Part shown: positions 7,590 through 13,906 of the stretch, in pieces | How positions within the stretch are numbered: position 1 is the first letter of the stretch | Layout: each line of letters begins with the position of its first letter | IMG/VR virus record: IMGVR_UViG_3300010392_001237 | Coordinates: 1 to 24,870 of that record | Source of the DNA: a virus | Length of the DNA stretch: 24,870 bases | Reading direction: 5' to 3' (one strand) | The notes under the pieces: model-generated | Databases searched by the model: none | Told to the model about the DNA's origin: nothing | What the model saw: the letters and a program-made list of their open reading frames with translations, nothing else | Program-made: the position numbers and the translations under genes

Positions 7590-9266
7590 TTACATCATCC
7601 GGATTTGTGGTCGTTGTCCGTCCTTCGTTTCGCGGACTTCGTGAAACAACGCCTCAGCGAATGCGAAGAACACGGCGACGAGTGGGTCGATTTTCTCGCG
7701 GCTCGATTGCTTCGACGGTTTGATCAGTCCGTCGCCGCTGGTGTGAGTGACAAGGTTTGTTGCGCACCAGGACAACACGGGGTCGTCGCCGTGAATCACC
7801 TGGCGTTCAGCGAACAGTCGCAGGATTTCCCGGAACGGTTCGTTCCACGTCCGCGCCCATTGCGAGAACTCGTAAACGTGACAACCGCGGGCGACGAGTT
7901 CCGAACCCAAAATCCGCGCGTTGTTCGGATCGATCGCAATCGACTTCAAGTTGTAGAGTTCCCGCGCTTCGGCAACGGCCGAATAGATCGCGTCCGCGTC
8001 CGTCGTGTTGCCTGGCGTGATCGTCAACAGTCCGTCGCTGATCCACGTTCGGAACGGTTCGGCCGTCAGATCCCGGCGACAGTCCGCCGGAAGGAACGAC
8101 CGACATTTGATCGCCCACGGTTCCCCCTCGCGGAGCGGTGGGAACACGAGTCCGAACGCCGCCAGGTCATCACGGAAACCGATGTCGATTCCGCCGTATG
8201 CGATCCGGCCGGACAGAACCGGAAGCGGTTTCGCCCCGGCCTTCCAGAGTCTGTCCGGAATCGCCCGCGACAGTGATTCGACGCGCTGGTTGCAGTGGTA
8301 GCGCCGGAACGCGTTCAGAGCTTCCGGCAGTTCCGCCGCTTTGCGTGCCAGTTCTTCCAGATAGTCCCATCGAACCGAAACGCCGAGATTCGGATTGGCT
8401 TTGATCCAGTTGTCGCGGTCGAACGGGTCGTCGTCGTCATCAATGCAGCAAATGAAACTGAAGTGCGAATCGTCGACAACCTCGCCGAGAACAACGCGAA
8501 CGGAGTACGACCGCTCCCGTTTCCAGAGTTCGGACTGATCATCGCCCGCCGTCGTGATCACGACAAACAGTGGTTGCGGCCGGATCCCGGATCCCGTCGT
8601 GAGCTTCTCCCATAGTTTGAGATGCTTTGCCGCTTTCCATTCGTGGAGTTCGTCGAAGAACACGCCGTGCGGCGACAGTCCGTCGGCCGACTTCCCTTCG
8701 GATCCGAGCGGCCGCAACACGCCGCCGTCCGGCCGTTTCAATCGCGCTTTCGATTCCAGATACTTGCAACGACGCGACAGGAACGGCCGCGCCTGCGTCA
8801 TCGCTACCGCCTTATCGAAAACGATTCCGGCTTGTTCCTGTTTCGTCGCCGCGCAGTAACAGTCCGGTTTTGCCTCGCCGTCCGCGTGGAACAGCAAGCA
8901 CGATATTGCGGCGGCGAATTCGGACTTTCCGTTCTTCCTCGCTATTTCAATCCACGCCTGCCGGAACCGTCGGTGTCCGTCGACCGTCCGTCGCCATCCC
9001 CACAAATTCCAGACAATGAACACCTGCCACGGCGACAGGATGAACGGTTTCCCGTTGAATTCGGATTCGGTCAGCGGCAACAGTTGAATGAACGCGACCG
9101 CGAATTCGGCCTTTTGCTGGTCGAAGTAGAAACCGCACGTGCCGGACTTCGCGCGTTTCAGATCATCGACGTACCGTCGGACCGCCGCGCGTTGAAGTTC
9201 CCCGGCGACCAGTTTTCCCGACAACACGTCGTCGCAGTATTGCGCAACGATGTTTGCCGCGTTCAC
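7590..9266 (-). CDS. terL: Terminase large subunit (ATPase and nuclease)
   Basis: 558 residues; powers DNA packaging and cuts the concatemer. ATPase part: the adenine-binding region with 'LSPWQVFIVWNLWGWRR' (about 78-93), a Walker A variant ARKNGKSE at 109-116, Walker B with catalytic Glu in GVFFDELHEW (201-210), and the coupling motif ITTAG (about 237-241). Nuclease part: the first metal-binding Asp in GGIDIGFRDD (Asp361), a second acidic site in SIAIDPNNA (Asp446), and a third in EKIDPLVA (Asp527). This is the Terminase_1 family, of normal length. It overlaps the small subunit gene by 4 bases. All catalytic residues are intact. Confidence 0.95.
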   Translation of the reverse strand: MNAANIVAQYCDDVLSGKLVAGELQRAAVRRYVDDLKRAKSGTCGFYFDQQKAEFAVAFIQLLPLTESEFNGKPFILSPWQVFIVWNLWGWRRTVDGHRRFRQAWIEIARKNGKSEFAAAISCLLFHADGEAKPDCYCAATKQEQAGIVFDKAVAMTQARPFLSRRCKYLESKARLKRPDGGVLRPLGSEGKSADGLSPHGVFFDELHEWKAAKHLKLWEKLTTGSGIRPQPLFVVITTAGDDQSELWKRERSYSVRVVLGEVVDDSHFSFICCIDDDDDPFDRDNWIKANPNLGVSVRWDYLEELARKAAELPEALNAFRRYHCNQRVESLSRAIPDRLWKAGAKPLPVLSGRIAYGGIDIGFRDDLAAFGLVFPPLREGEPWAIKCRSFLPADCRRDLTAEPFRTWISDGLLTITPGNTTDADAIYSAVAEARELYNLKSIAIDPNNARILGSELVARGCHVYEFSQWARTWNEPFREILRLFAERQVIHGDDPVLSWCATNLVTHTSGDGLIKPSKQSSREKIDPLVAVFFAFAEALFHEVRETKDGQRPQIRMM

Positions 9267-9802
9267 GTTGTCCGCCGTTTACCTTTATTGGATCGTTTCG
9301 CCGGTCGTTTCCGACTGGCGGTTCGTGTGGTTCGTTTCTTTGGTTTCGGTCCGCCGTTGAACTGGTCGCCGTATTGTTTCAGCAGCAACTCGAACGGATC
9401 CTGTTCCGCATCGATCGGCGTTGCCGATGTCGATCCGGTCAACGCGGTTCGACTCTGCGGTGTCATTCCGAATTCAGCGAGCAATTCCCGAACGCCTTTC
9501 GCCTGTTGCCGAATGATCGAAACGAGCGGGTTTTGTTGCTGGGCTCCGTTCTTGCCGACCGTCTGAACCAGTTCCGACGCGACAAGTTGTTCTGACGCGT
9601 CGAGGTACGCGACAACGCCGTCGCAGAGCATCGCGAACGCGGTTGCGTCGAGATTCTCAAGCAATCCCAGCGCGTTCAGTTGCAACGCGTATCGGTTCCA
9701 GAACTCCAGCGACCGCGGATCCGTCAGCCAGTCCGGCGGATCCGGAACCGGTCCCGGCGTCGCCGTTGTCTTCGGTTGGGTCTTTGGTCCGCGTCTGGTC
9801 AC
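9263..9802 (-). CDS. terS: Terminase small subunit, P27 family
   Basis: 179 residues; recognises phage DNA and hands it to the large subunit. The P27-type pattern is clear: 'PPDWLTDPRSLEFWNRYALQLNALGLLENLDATAFAMLCDGVVAYLDA' in pieces, then 'NPLVSIIRQQAKGVRELLAEFGMTPQSRTAL'. After this core comes an extra linker and a very basic tail (about 150-179, KPKKRTTRTASRKRPAKRSNKGKRR) that could hold DNA non-specifically. The gene lies 3 bases after the HNH gene and overlaps terL. Confidence 0.92.
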   Translation of the reverse strand: MTRRGPKTQPKTTATPGPVPDPPDWLTDPRSLEFWNRYALQLNALGLLENLDATAFAMLCDGVVAYLDASEQLVASELVQTVGKNGAQQQNPLVSIIRQQAKGVRELLAEFGMTPQSRTALTGSTSATPIDAEQDPFELLLKQYGDQFNGGPKPKKRTTRTASRKRPAKRSNKGKRRTT

Positions 9803-9805
9803 GTC

Positions 9806-10111
9806 TCACCGTTGGTTTTCCGTCGCGGTCTTTCTTGAATGACAGGACCAGCACAACGCCTGGTGATTCGATTCCGGCCAGAACAACGGATCGTCCGGAC
9901 CGGTCACGGGTTTGATGTGGTCGGTTGCCTCCGACGCGCGAGTGATTCCGTTCCGAGCGCAGATCACGCACAACGGATTCCGGGCGAGGTATCCGCGTGA
10001 GTACGTTTGCCAGCGGCGACCATAACCGCGGCGGCCGGACGACGGCCGCCGGTCGTGTTTGCGGGTGACGCGGCGTTTTCCCCTGTCGCCGCGTTGCGGC
10101 GCGACCGGCAT
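9806..10111 (-). CDS. HNH endonuclease of the packaging cassette
   Basis: 101 residues from ATG 10111 (MPVAPQRGDRGKRR), one base after the stop of the lipoprotein gene; a longer open frame upstream overlaps that gene and is not used. It has a basic, Arg-rich first third, then the HNH core: CVIC (48-51), 'EATDHIKPVTG' with the DH pair at about 64-65, 'NHQALCWSCHSRKT' with the second zinc pair (87-90) and the last His at 91. HNH proteins next to terS/terL in HK97-like phages assist terminase cleavage at packaging, and this gene has that exact position. Confidence 0.9.
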   Translation of the reverse strand: MPVAPQRGDRGKRRVTRKHDRRPSSGRRGYGRRWQTYSRGYLARNPLCVICARNGITRASEATDHIKPVTGPDDPLFWPESNHQALCWSCHSRKTATENQR

Positions 10112-10112
10112 G

Positions 10113-10589
10113 TCAGCGGTTCGCCGCCTTCGAATTCGGATGGATCCGAACGAGTGCGAGCAACGCCGCCCGGCGTGCAGCTGCGTTCCGTTCTGTTGAG
10201 TATCCGAACGACTCGTCGAACATGGTTCCGTTGCGGTAGAACTCAACGTGCGGCGTTCGCTGGTGGTCGGCGTCCGGCGGTAGAATCAACCAGTCGGCGT
10301 CCGCGTCCGGATCACGCGACAATGACCACCCGGCGTGCGCGTTCACAAGCCAGTGAAGATCCGCCTCAAGACACTGGCAAGGAATGCAGAAGGCGGACGA
10401 ATAGACTTTCGCGCCTGTGAATCCGGCTGGTTCGTCCGGTTCAATGAACGGATCGACCGGCCGCGGAGCTGGCGGAGTGTCGACGATTTCGCCGAACTGC
10501 GGTTCGTTGTCGACGTCCGGAACCTCCGGTTTGTCTTCGACGCAACCGGCCAGGAACAGAACGAGCGTCAGCCAGAATAGAACGCGCAT
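10113..10589 (-). CDS. Lipoprotein with thioredoxin-like domain
   Basis: 158 residues from ATG 10589 (MRVLFWLTLVLFLAGC), with AGGGG 6 bases upstream. The first 16 residues are a lipoprotein signal peptide ending in a lipobox LAGC, so the mature protein would be lipid-anchored outside the cytoplasmic membrane. A Pro/Asp/Glu-rich spacer follows, then 'AKVYSSAFCIPCQCLEADLHWL' with a CxxC motif after a strand, and later 'TPHVEFYRNGTMFDESFGY', which matches the cis-Pro strand of thioredoxin folds. A redox or cysteine-holding role in the envelope is likely, but the substrate is unknown. It is unusual for a gene just upstream of packaging genes. Confidence 0.75.
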   Translation of the reverse strand: MRVLFWLTLVLFLAGCVEDKPEVPDVDNEPQFGEIVDTPPAPRPVDPFIEPDEPAGFTGAKVYSSAFCIPCQCLEADLHWLVNAHAGWSLSRDPDADADWLILPPDADHQRTPHVEFYRNGTMFDESFGYSTERNAAARRAALLALVRIHPNSKAANR

Positions 10590-10600
10590 CGCAACCCCTG

Positions 10601-10909
10601 TCAGACGGACGACACGGAAACCGAACGCGACGGCTTCGCCTTGTCGATGAGTTCCTGAGCGGTCGCCGGTCCGGCGATGGTGATAAACTCGTCGCGCCAT
10701 TTCACCCGCCCCGGTTTTTCGACGATCGCCACGCGGAACGATCCGCGCTTCGCGTTGGTTTTCCCGGCCGCGTCCAGTGCGGCGATCAGTTCCGCGTCGA
10801 TCCGGCGGACTTCGGCCGCGTACGGTCGCGCCTGAGATTCGAGTTCGCGGCGTTTCGCGTCAGCTTCTGCGCGTTTCTGCAACAGTGCGGCGGTGAGTTT
10901 TACAGACAT
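10601..10909 (-). CDS. Small coiled-coil protein of unknown function
   Basis: 102 residues from ATG 10909 (MSVKLTAALLQKRAEADAKRRELESQ), with GGAA about 7 bases upstream. Residues 8-50 form a charged helix suited to a coiled coil. The C-terminal half has 'GSFRVAIVEKPGRVKWRDEFITIAGPATAQELIDKAK', which looks like two strands and a helix. It is cytoplasmic, with no signal peptide. It lies between two lipoprotein genes in the first part of the late operon. I do not recognise a family; a small DNA- or nuclease-interacting protein is possible but not shown. Confidence 0.6.
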   Translation of the reverse strand: MSVKLTAALLQKRAEADAKRRELESQARPYAAEVRRIDAELIAALDAAGKTNAKRGSFRVAIVEKPGRVKWRDEFITIAGPATAQELIDKAKPSRSVSVSSV

Positions 10910-10920
10910 AGCTGGTTCCG

Positions 10921-11088
10921 TCAGGGACGCGACCAGTCGTCGCTGTCTTCGACTGGTGGCAGTGGTTCGTATTCGTGAGGGTCGATTTCGTGCGCCCACG
11001 GGTCGCGCGAAATGCAGCAGCAGCAACCCACGACAACATGCAACAGAACAATGGCGACGATTCCGAACAGTGCGGCGGTGCGGTTCAT
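10921..11088 (-). CDS. Very small Cys-rich lipoprotein
   Basis: 55 residues, ATG at 11088 overlapping the stop of the preceding gene as ATGA. The sequence starts MNRTAALFGIVAIVLLHVVVGCCCC: a short basic n-region, a long hydrophobic core and a lipobox VVGC at about residues 19-22, followed by three more cysteines. The mature part is acidic and Pro-rich (HEIDPHEYEPLPPVEDSDDW). By size and anchor it could act as an outer-membrane spanin partner or a superinfection-exclusion lipoprotein; the sequence alone does not decide. The gene is easy to miss because of its size. Confidence 0.6.
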   Translation of the reverse strand: MNRTAALFGIVAIVLLHVVVGCCCCISRDPWAHEIDPHEYEPLPPVEDSDDWSRP

Positions 11089-11423
11089 GTTCTGCGGCTC
11101 CGGCGTTTCCGTGTGGTTTCCAGTTTGGCGACGCGGCGTTCGAGTTCTGCGATTCGCTGGTCGGCCGTCTGTTCGAGTTGTTCGACGCGTTTGTCGTTCG
11201 TCAGCGAACGGCCGATCGTCTTCACGATTCCGGACGCCGCGGCGACCTGCGGAAAGAACACGCCCGCCAGCGCCAGTCCTGCGGACGCAACGTCGCGAAT
11301 CAATCCGGCGTCGATGCCTGCGGAAGTGGGAACGCCGTGTTCGTATCCGGCCGCCGAGAGTCCACCGAAAGCAACGGCGGAAAGCGTGCCGAGCACACCG
11401 CGAACGCCTTTTGCGTTCTTCAT
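11085..11423 (-). CDS. Membrane protein with C-terminal coiled coil; holin candidate
   Basis: 112 residues, first gene of the late operon. Two hydrophobic stretches (about residues 8-26, 'VLGTLSAVAFGGLSAAGY', and 42-66, 'IRDVASAGLALAGVFFPQVAAASGI') are followed by a coiled coil ('VEQLEQTADQRIAELERRVAKLET') and a basic tail KRRSRR. Two membrane segments, small size and a charged C-terminus fit holin-like proteins, and it is followed by two lipoprotein genes as in some lysis cassettes. No endolysin is visible in the window, so the lysis role stays a guess. GGTGA lies close upstream of the start. Confidence 0.6.
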   Translation of the reverse strand: MKNAKGVRGVLGTLSAVAFGGLSAAGYEHGVPTSAGIDAGLIRDVASAGLALAGVFFPQVAAASGIVKTIGRSLTNDKRVEQLEQTADQRIAELERRVAKLETTRKRRSRRT

Positions 11424-11651
11424 GTTTCACCCGACCGCGTGTCGGTGTCCGGCGGTGCAACGCGTGTTGCGGTCGTCGCCGTTGAGCAGATAAAAAGCGG
11501 GGTGAACGGTTCCGTCCGTCCATCTCCCGCCTTTTCGGCATCCATGCCGAACGCGTGGTTTCGTCGCAGCGCCCTGGATTGTCAAGGGCATTCGGCGCCG
11601 CCGCGTCTCTCCTCTCCTGTCTCTCTCTTCTCAATCCGCCAGGAAAACGCC
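11424..11651. promoter_or_regulatory. Divergent intergenic region between late operon and plus-strand gene
   Basis: 228 bases between two genes pointing away from each other, so promoters for both must lie here or be read through. I see no strong sigma-70-like pair. Visible elements are a hairpin at about 11492-11534 (AAAAAGCGGG with CCCGCCTTTT, long loop), which could act as an attenuator, and a pyrimidine-only tract at 11608-11632 just before the plus-strand ribosome site AGGA. Candidate control point for late expression. Confidence 0.4.
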
Positions 11652-11921
11652 ATGTCAAACGGGTACAATCTGCCCGCGCACGGTCGGCGTGCGCGAACGA
11701 CTCCCGCATTCATCCGCGACCGGAACCGCATCACCTTGCAATTTACTTCAGAGGAAAAACGCGCGCTGGAATGGTTGTCGCGTTGCCCCGATTCCGCCTC
11801 GTTGCCGCGACCGTTCAACGCGTTGCGACGCGCACCAGTTCGCCAGATCGCAAAAACGATCAGCGCGAAACAACTGTCGCGACTGGTCGAGATTCACACC
11901 CGGCGCGACACTGAGGACTGA
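11652..11921 (+). CDS. Small basic protein ending inside the attachment core
   Basis: 89 residues from ATG 11652 (MSNGYNLPAHGRRARTT), with AGGA 7 bases upstream. The protein is basic and contains 'ITLQFTSEEKRALEWLSRC', a strand-helix start like that of small ribbon-helix-helix or helix-turn-helix regulators, and 'VRQIAKTISAKQLSRLVEIHTRR'. Its TGA stop (11919-11921) lies within the anticodon loop sequence of the tRNA-Phe-like fragment. Position next to the attachment core makes an accessory recombination protein (excisionase-like) or regulator possible; no family is recognised. Confidence 0.55.
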   Translation: MSNGYNLPAHGRRARTTPAFIRDRNRITLQFTSEEKRALEWLSRCPDSASLPRPFNALRRAPVRQIAKTISAKQLSRLVEIHTRRDTED

Positions 11922-11959
11922 AAATCCTGGTGTCGGCGGTTCGATCCCGCCTCTGCCCA
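11914..11959 (+). other. attP: Candidate phage attachment core: 3' half of tRNA-Phe(GAA)
   Basis: From 11914 the sequence folds as the 3' half of a tRNA: anticodon arm AGGA-CTGAAAA-TCCT (loop with T33 and anticodon GAA), variable loop GTGTC as in many tRNA-Phe, T arm GGCGG-TTCGATC-CCGCC, acceptor strand TCTGCCC and discriminator A. No matching 5' acceptor strand (GGGCAGA), D arm or fifth anticodon pair is present upstream, so it is not a tRNA gene. Such 3' fragments are the identity blocks by which tyrosine integrases insert into tRNA genes while restoring the gene. An integrase gene lies 2 kb away. Confidence 0.75.
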
Positions 11960-12073
11960 TTGGTCAAAATCGACTCGGCCGCCGTGATCGGCTGGCCGCG
12001 TCGACTCCCCCCCCTTCGAAATGCGCGCGAAAAACTGGGTAACGCCTGGCGTGGTTTCCAGTTTTTTCACCCG

Positions 12074-12103
12074 GAGAAAAACGACCGCCCCTGGTTGGCG
12101 GTC
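12074..12103 (-). terminator. Intrinsic terminator for leftward transcripts
   Basis: On the minus strand a 7-bp perfect stem (12103-12097 with 12089-12083, GACCGCC/GGCGGTC) with a 7-base loop is followed by GTTTTTC. It would stop transcripts of the minus-strand membrane protein gene before they enter the attachment core. Confidence 0.65.
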
Positions 12104-12200
12104 CTGAATCGTGGCAGTGTCGGCCGTCGGCGACGGCGGCCGGAGTTTCCAGCGGACGGCGGTTCGCGTCAGGTTCACTCGTTACCCGCTGCCACCCGCG

Positions 12201-12238
12201 CCGCCGCGGTCGTTCATTCGGCCGCGGCGGTTCTTTTT
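12201..12238 (+). terminator. Intrinsic terminator for rightward transcripts
   Basis: CCGCCGCGG (12201-12209) and CCGCGGCGG (12222-12230) form a perfect 9-bp stem with a 12-base loop, followed by TTCTTTTTG. It would end a transcript that starts at the small plus-strand gene and crosses the attachment core. Confidence 0.75.
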
Positions 12239-12241
12239 GCG

Positions 12242-12550
12242 CGTCCGGTTCGTGTCCGTGAATGTCCGGACATTTTCCGGACATTTGTCCGGCGACTGTC
12301 CGGACGTGTCCGACGGATGTCCGGCCGAGTGTGTCGGGCCCGCATCTTCTGGCGTGGCGCCCGTGACCGAGTTCCGGCCTGTCCATGGACTGGAATCAGC
12401 GAAACGGCTGTTTTTCCGCTGTTTTCGACGCCGCGTCCGGTTTGTGTCCGGATTTTGTCCGTGAACGCCCGGACAAATGTCCGGCGAATGTCCGCCTACA
12501 GAACAGAACAGAACAATCACCGGTCCGGTAGGCGGTCCGGTCCGGTCCGG
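12242..12550. repeat. Field of TGTCCGG-type direct and inverted repeats
   Basis: Two clusters (about 12250-12335 and 12434-12493) contain many copies of TGTCCGG/TGTCCG and their inverse CCGGACA, some fused as palindromes such as ATGTCCGGACAT near 12262. They are followed by a GAACA triplet repeat (about 12500-12516) and a GGTCC-rich run (12520-12550). Dense short repeats beside an attachment core and upstream of an integrase resemble arm-type recombinase sites or replication iterons. The consensus spacing is irregular, so the binding protein cannot be named. Confidence 0.6.
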
Positions 12551-12588
12551 CCGGTGGTTGGAAGTGAATGAATGACATCCAATCGCAT

Positions 12589-13071
12589 TCAGCGGCGTTC
12601 GATTGGTGCATTCAGCAACTGCGGGACTTGATGTCGCAGCGACTGGTCGCGGTACCTGGCCGACAATCGCTGGTCGTCACGGATGGATCGCAGCAGTCCG
12701 GACTGAACGGCGGCGGCCGTCAGTTGTGAGGCGGACGCGTCGGCAACGGTGCTTCCGAGATACAGCACGGCGGCAACAACGGCCAGTCCCGACGACAGGA
12801 ACGCGACAGATCCGACCGCGGCGGCGGCCGCCAGAGCGAACAGACACCACGAATTGACGGTCGCGCGGGTAGCGGCGGCGCTGGTGCCGTTGTGCGAATC
12901 GGCGGACGTCCAGTCCATGGACAACGGCTCCGAAGTGTGAGCGCTCGAGCTTGTTTCCTTCGAGGATTTCGCCGCCGCGGTCGTCTGCGGTTTGCGCTTG
13001 TGGTCCGGCCTGGTCTTCAGTCCGAGCGCCTGGGCGGCGATGTCTTCGGCGGTTGGTTGTTTTTCTGTCAT
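12589..13071 (-). CDS. Two-helix membrane protein with disordered N-terminus
   Basis: 160 residues from ATG 13071 (MTEKQPTAEDIAAQALGLK). No good ribosome site is visible, and the frame is open further upstream. Residues 1-75 are polar, Ser/Thr/Lys-rich and likely disordered. Then come two hydrophobic segments in 'SWCLFALAAAAAVGSVAFLSSGLAVVAAVLYLGSTVADA' (in pieces, about residues 80-118), separated by a short turn, and a C-terminal charged helix ('LLRSIRDDQRLSARYRDQSL'). As the only leftward gene between attachment core and integrase, it may be expressed in the lysogen, for example in superinfection exclusion. This is inference from position; no family is recognised. Confidence 0.55.
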   Translation of the reverse strand: MTEKQPTAEDIAAQALGLKTRPDHKRKPQTTAAAKSSKETSSSAHTSEPLSMDWTSADSHNGTSAAATRATVNSWCLFALAAAAAVGSVAFLSSGLAVVAAVLYLGSTVADASASQLTAAAVQSGLLRSIRDDQRLSARYRDQSLRHQVPQLLNAPIERR

Positions 13072-13399
13072 TGGAAAGTGTGTCCCGTGTGTGACTTGTG
13101 GATTCAGCAACATTTTGTCGACGGGTCGCGTTGACATCAACAACGCGCCGACTTTACCTTGCGTGTCGTAACGTTGAACCTGAGCCACGGACGCGGATTC
13201 GCAACCCGCATAAATCGAACCAAATGAATTCAACGGCTTCGGCCGTTTTCAAACCGGTCGGTTTGCTGTGACTCAGACACAATCGAAAGTGTGTCGCAGA
13301 GTCGGGACCATCAGTCCCAACGGCAGCGAACGACCGGTTTTCCGTGCGCGGATCACTGGTTGATCGTTGATGGCGACACTTTGTCCGGAGTCGCAACCA
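13072..13399. other. Gene-free leader with four consecutive hairpins
   Basis: 328 bases with no supported gene. On the plus strand 13232-13318 holds a run of stems: AACGGC-ttcg-GCCGTT (13232-13247) followed by TTC, AAACC-ggtc-GGTTT (13251-13264), a two-part stem GACTC/GACACA with TGTGTC/GAGTC (13270-13303), and directly abutting it GGGAC-catca-GTCCC (13304-13318). A TTGACA hexamer lies at 13131-13136, with a poor -10 17 bases on. The cluster could be a structured leader of the next gene, a small RNA or an origin element. Confidence 0.4.
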
Positions 13400-13846
13400 A
13401 TGATCGCGCCGAATCATCCCGGCCTTTGTTTTCGTGGAGCGTCCGACGGCCGCGTGTTCGTTCACGACGGCGTCGCCTGGAACCGCCTCAATGTGCGTGG
13501 TTCCGAGTTTCGTTATTGCTGGGGCATTTGTTCCGGCCGACGCGACCGCGAATTGCTCGCCTTCGATCTGCTTGAACGTGTGGTCGGTCCCGACGATGCG
13601 TTCGTGTTCGCTCCGCTGTTCGCTCGGCGAGTCGTTCAGACCTGGCAAGCTCCGACGTTCCGCGCGACTGAGTCGCGGATTCGTGCATTCGTCCGCGACT
13701 GGAAAGCGCGGACGGATCGTTCCGCCGGACTGGCGACGTTGCAGCGCAAGCTGAACGCCACCAAAAGCGGCCGCCTGCGGAATCCCTTCAGTGTGCAGAT
13801 GCGGACCGCCTCCCCGGTAGCAATTTCCCGACACGCGGGTGAATGA
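13400..13846 (+). CDS. Hypothetical protein upstream of the integrase
   Basis: 148 residues from ATG 13400 (MIAPNHPGLCFRG), chosen because GGAG lies 9 bases upstream; an ATG at 13370 and a TTG at 13367 are in frame but have no ribosome site. It is a mixed alpha/beta sequence with 'DGRVFVHDGVAWNRLNV', 'ELLAFDLLERVVGPDDAFVF' and a basic helical C-terminal part ('RIRAFVRDWKARTDRSAGLATLQRKL'). A long minus-strand frame covers the same bases but looks like a shadow. No family recognised; a DNA-associated early protein is possible from the basic C-terminus. Confidence 0.5.
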   Translation: MIAPNHPGLCFRGASDGRVFVHDGVAWNRLNVRGSEFRYCWGICSGRRDRELLAFDLLERVVGPDDAFVFAPLFARRVVQTWQAPTFRATESRIRAFVRDWKARTDRSAGLATLQRKLNATKSGRLRNPFSVQMRTASPVAISRHAGE

Positions 13847-13906
13847 ATACCCGACCGCCTCAAGTTCCGTCCGTGATTGCCGATGTTTGAAGCGATCACG
13901 CAATGA

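Larger units (their letters stand above)
11960..12588. other. Gene-free region right of the attachment core
   Basis: No convincing gene on either strand. It holds, in order, a stem with long loop (AAAAACTGG 12030-12038 with CCAGTTTTT 12058-12066), a minus-strand terminator, a plus-strand terminator, and a field of TGTCCGG-type repeats. Open frames crossing it owe their content to the repeats and show no protein family. Likely roles are integrase/excisionase arm binding, replication origin, or both. Confidence 0.5.

Noticed and set aside
11907-11959. Complete tRNA-Phe gene
   Set aside because: Only the anticodon arm to discriminator is present; no 5' acceptor strand or D arm upstream, so it is treated as an attachment core.
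12182-12520. 112-codon minus-strand frame with CPD/CPDI repeats
   Set aside because: Its apparent repeats simply reflect the TGTCCGG DNA repeats, and it crosses a strong terminator.
12250-12550. CRISPR array
   Set aside because: The repeated unit is only 6-8 bases with irregular spacing and mixed orientation; no repeat-spacer order and no cas genes.
13154-13903. 249-codon minus-strand open frame opposite the 13400 gene
   Set aside because: No ribosome site or family pattern; it runs through the hairpin region, and the plus-strand frame has a better start and protein-like composition.
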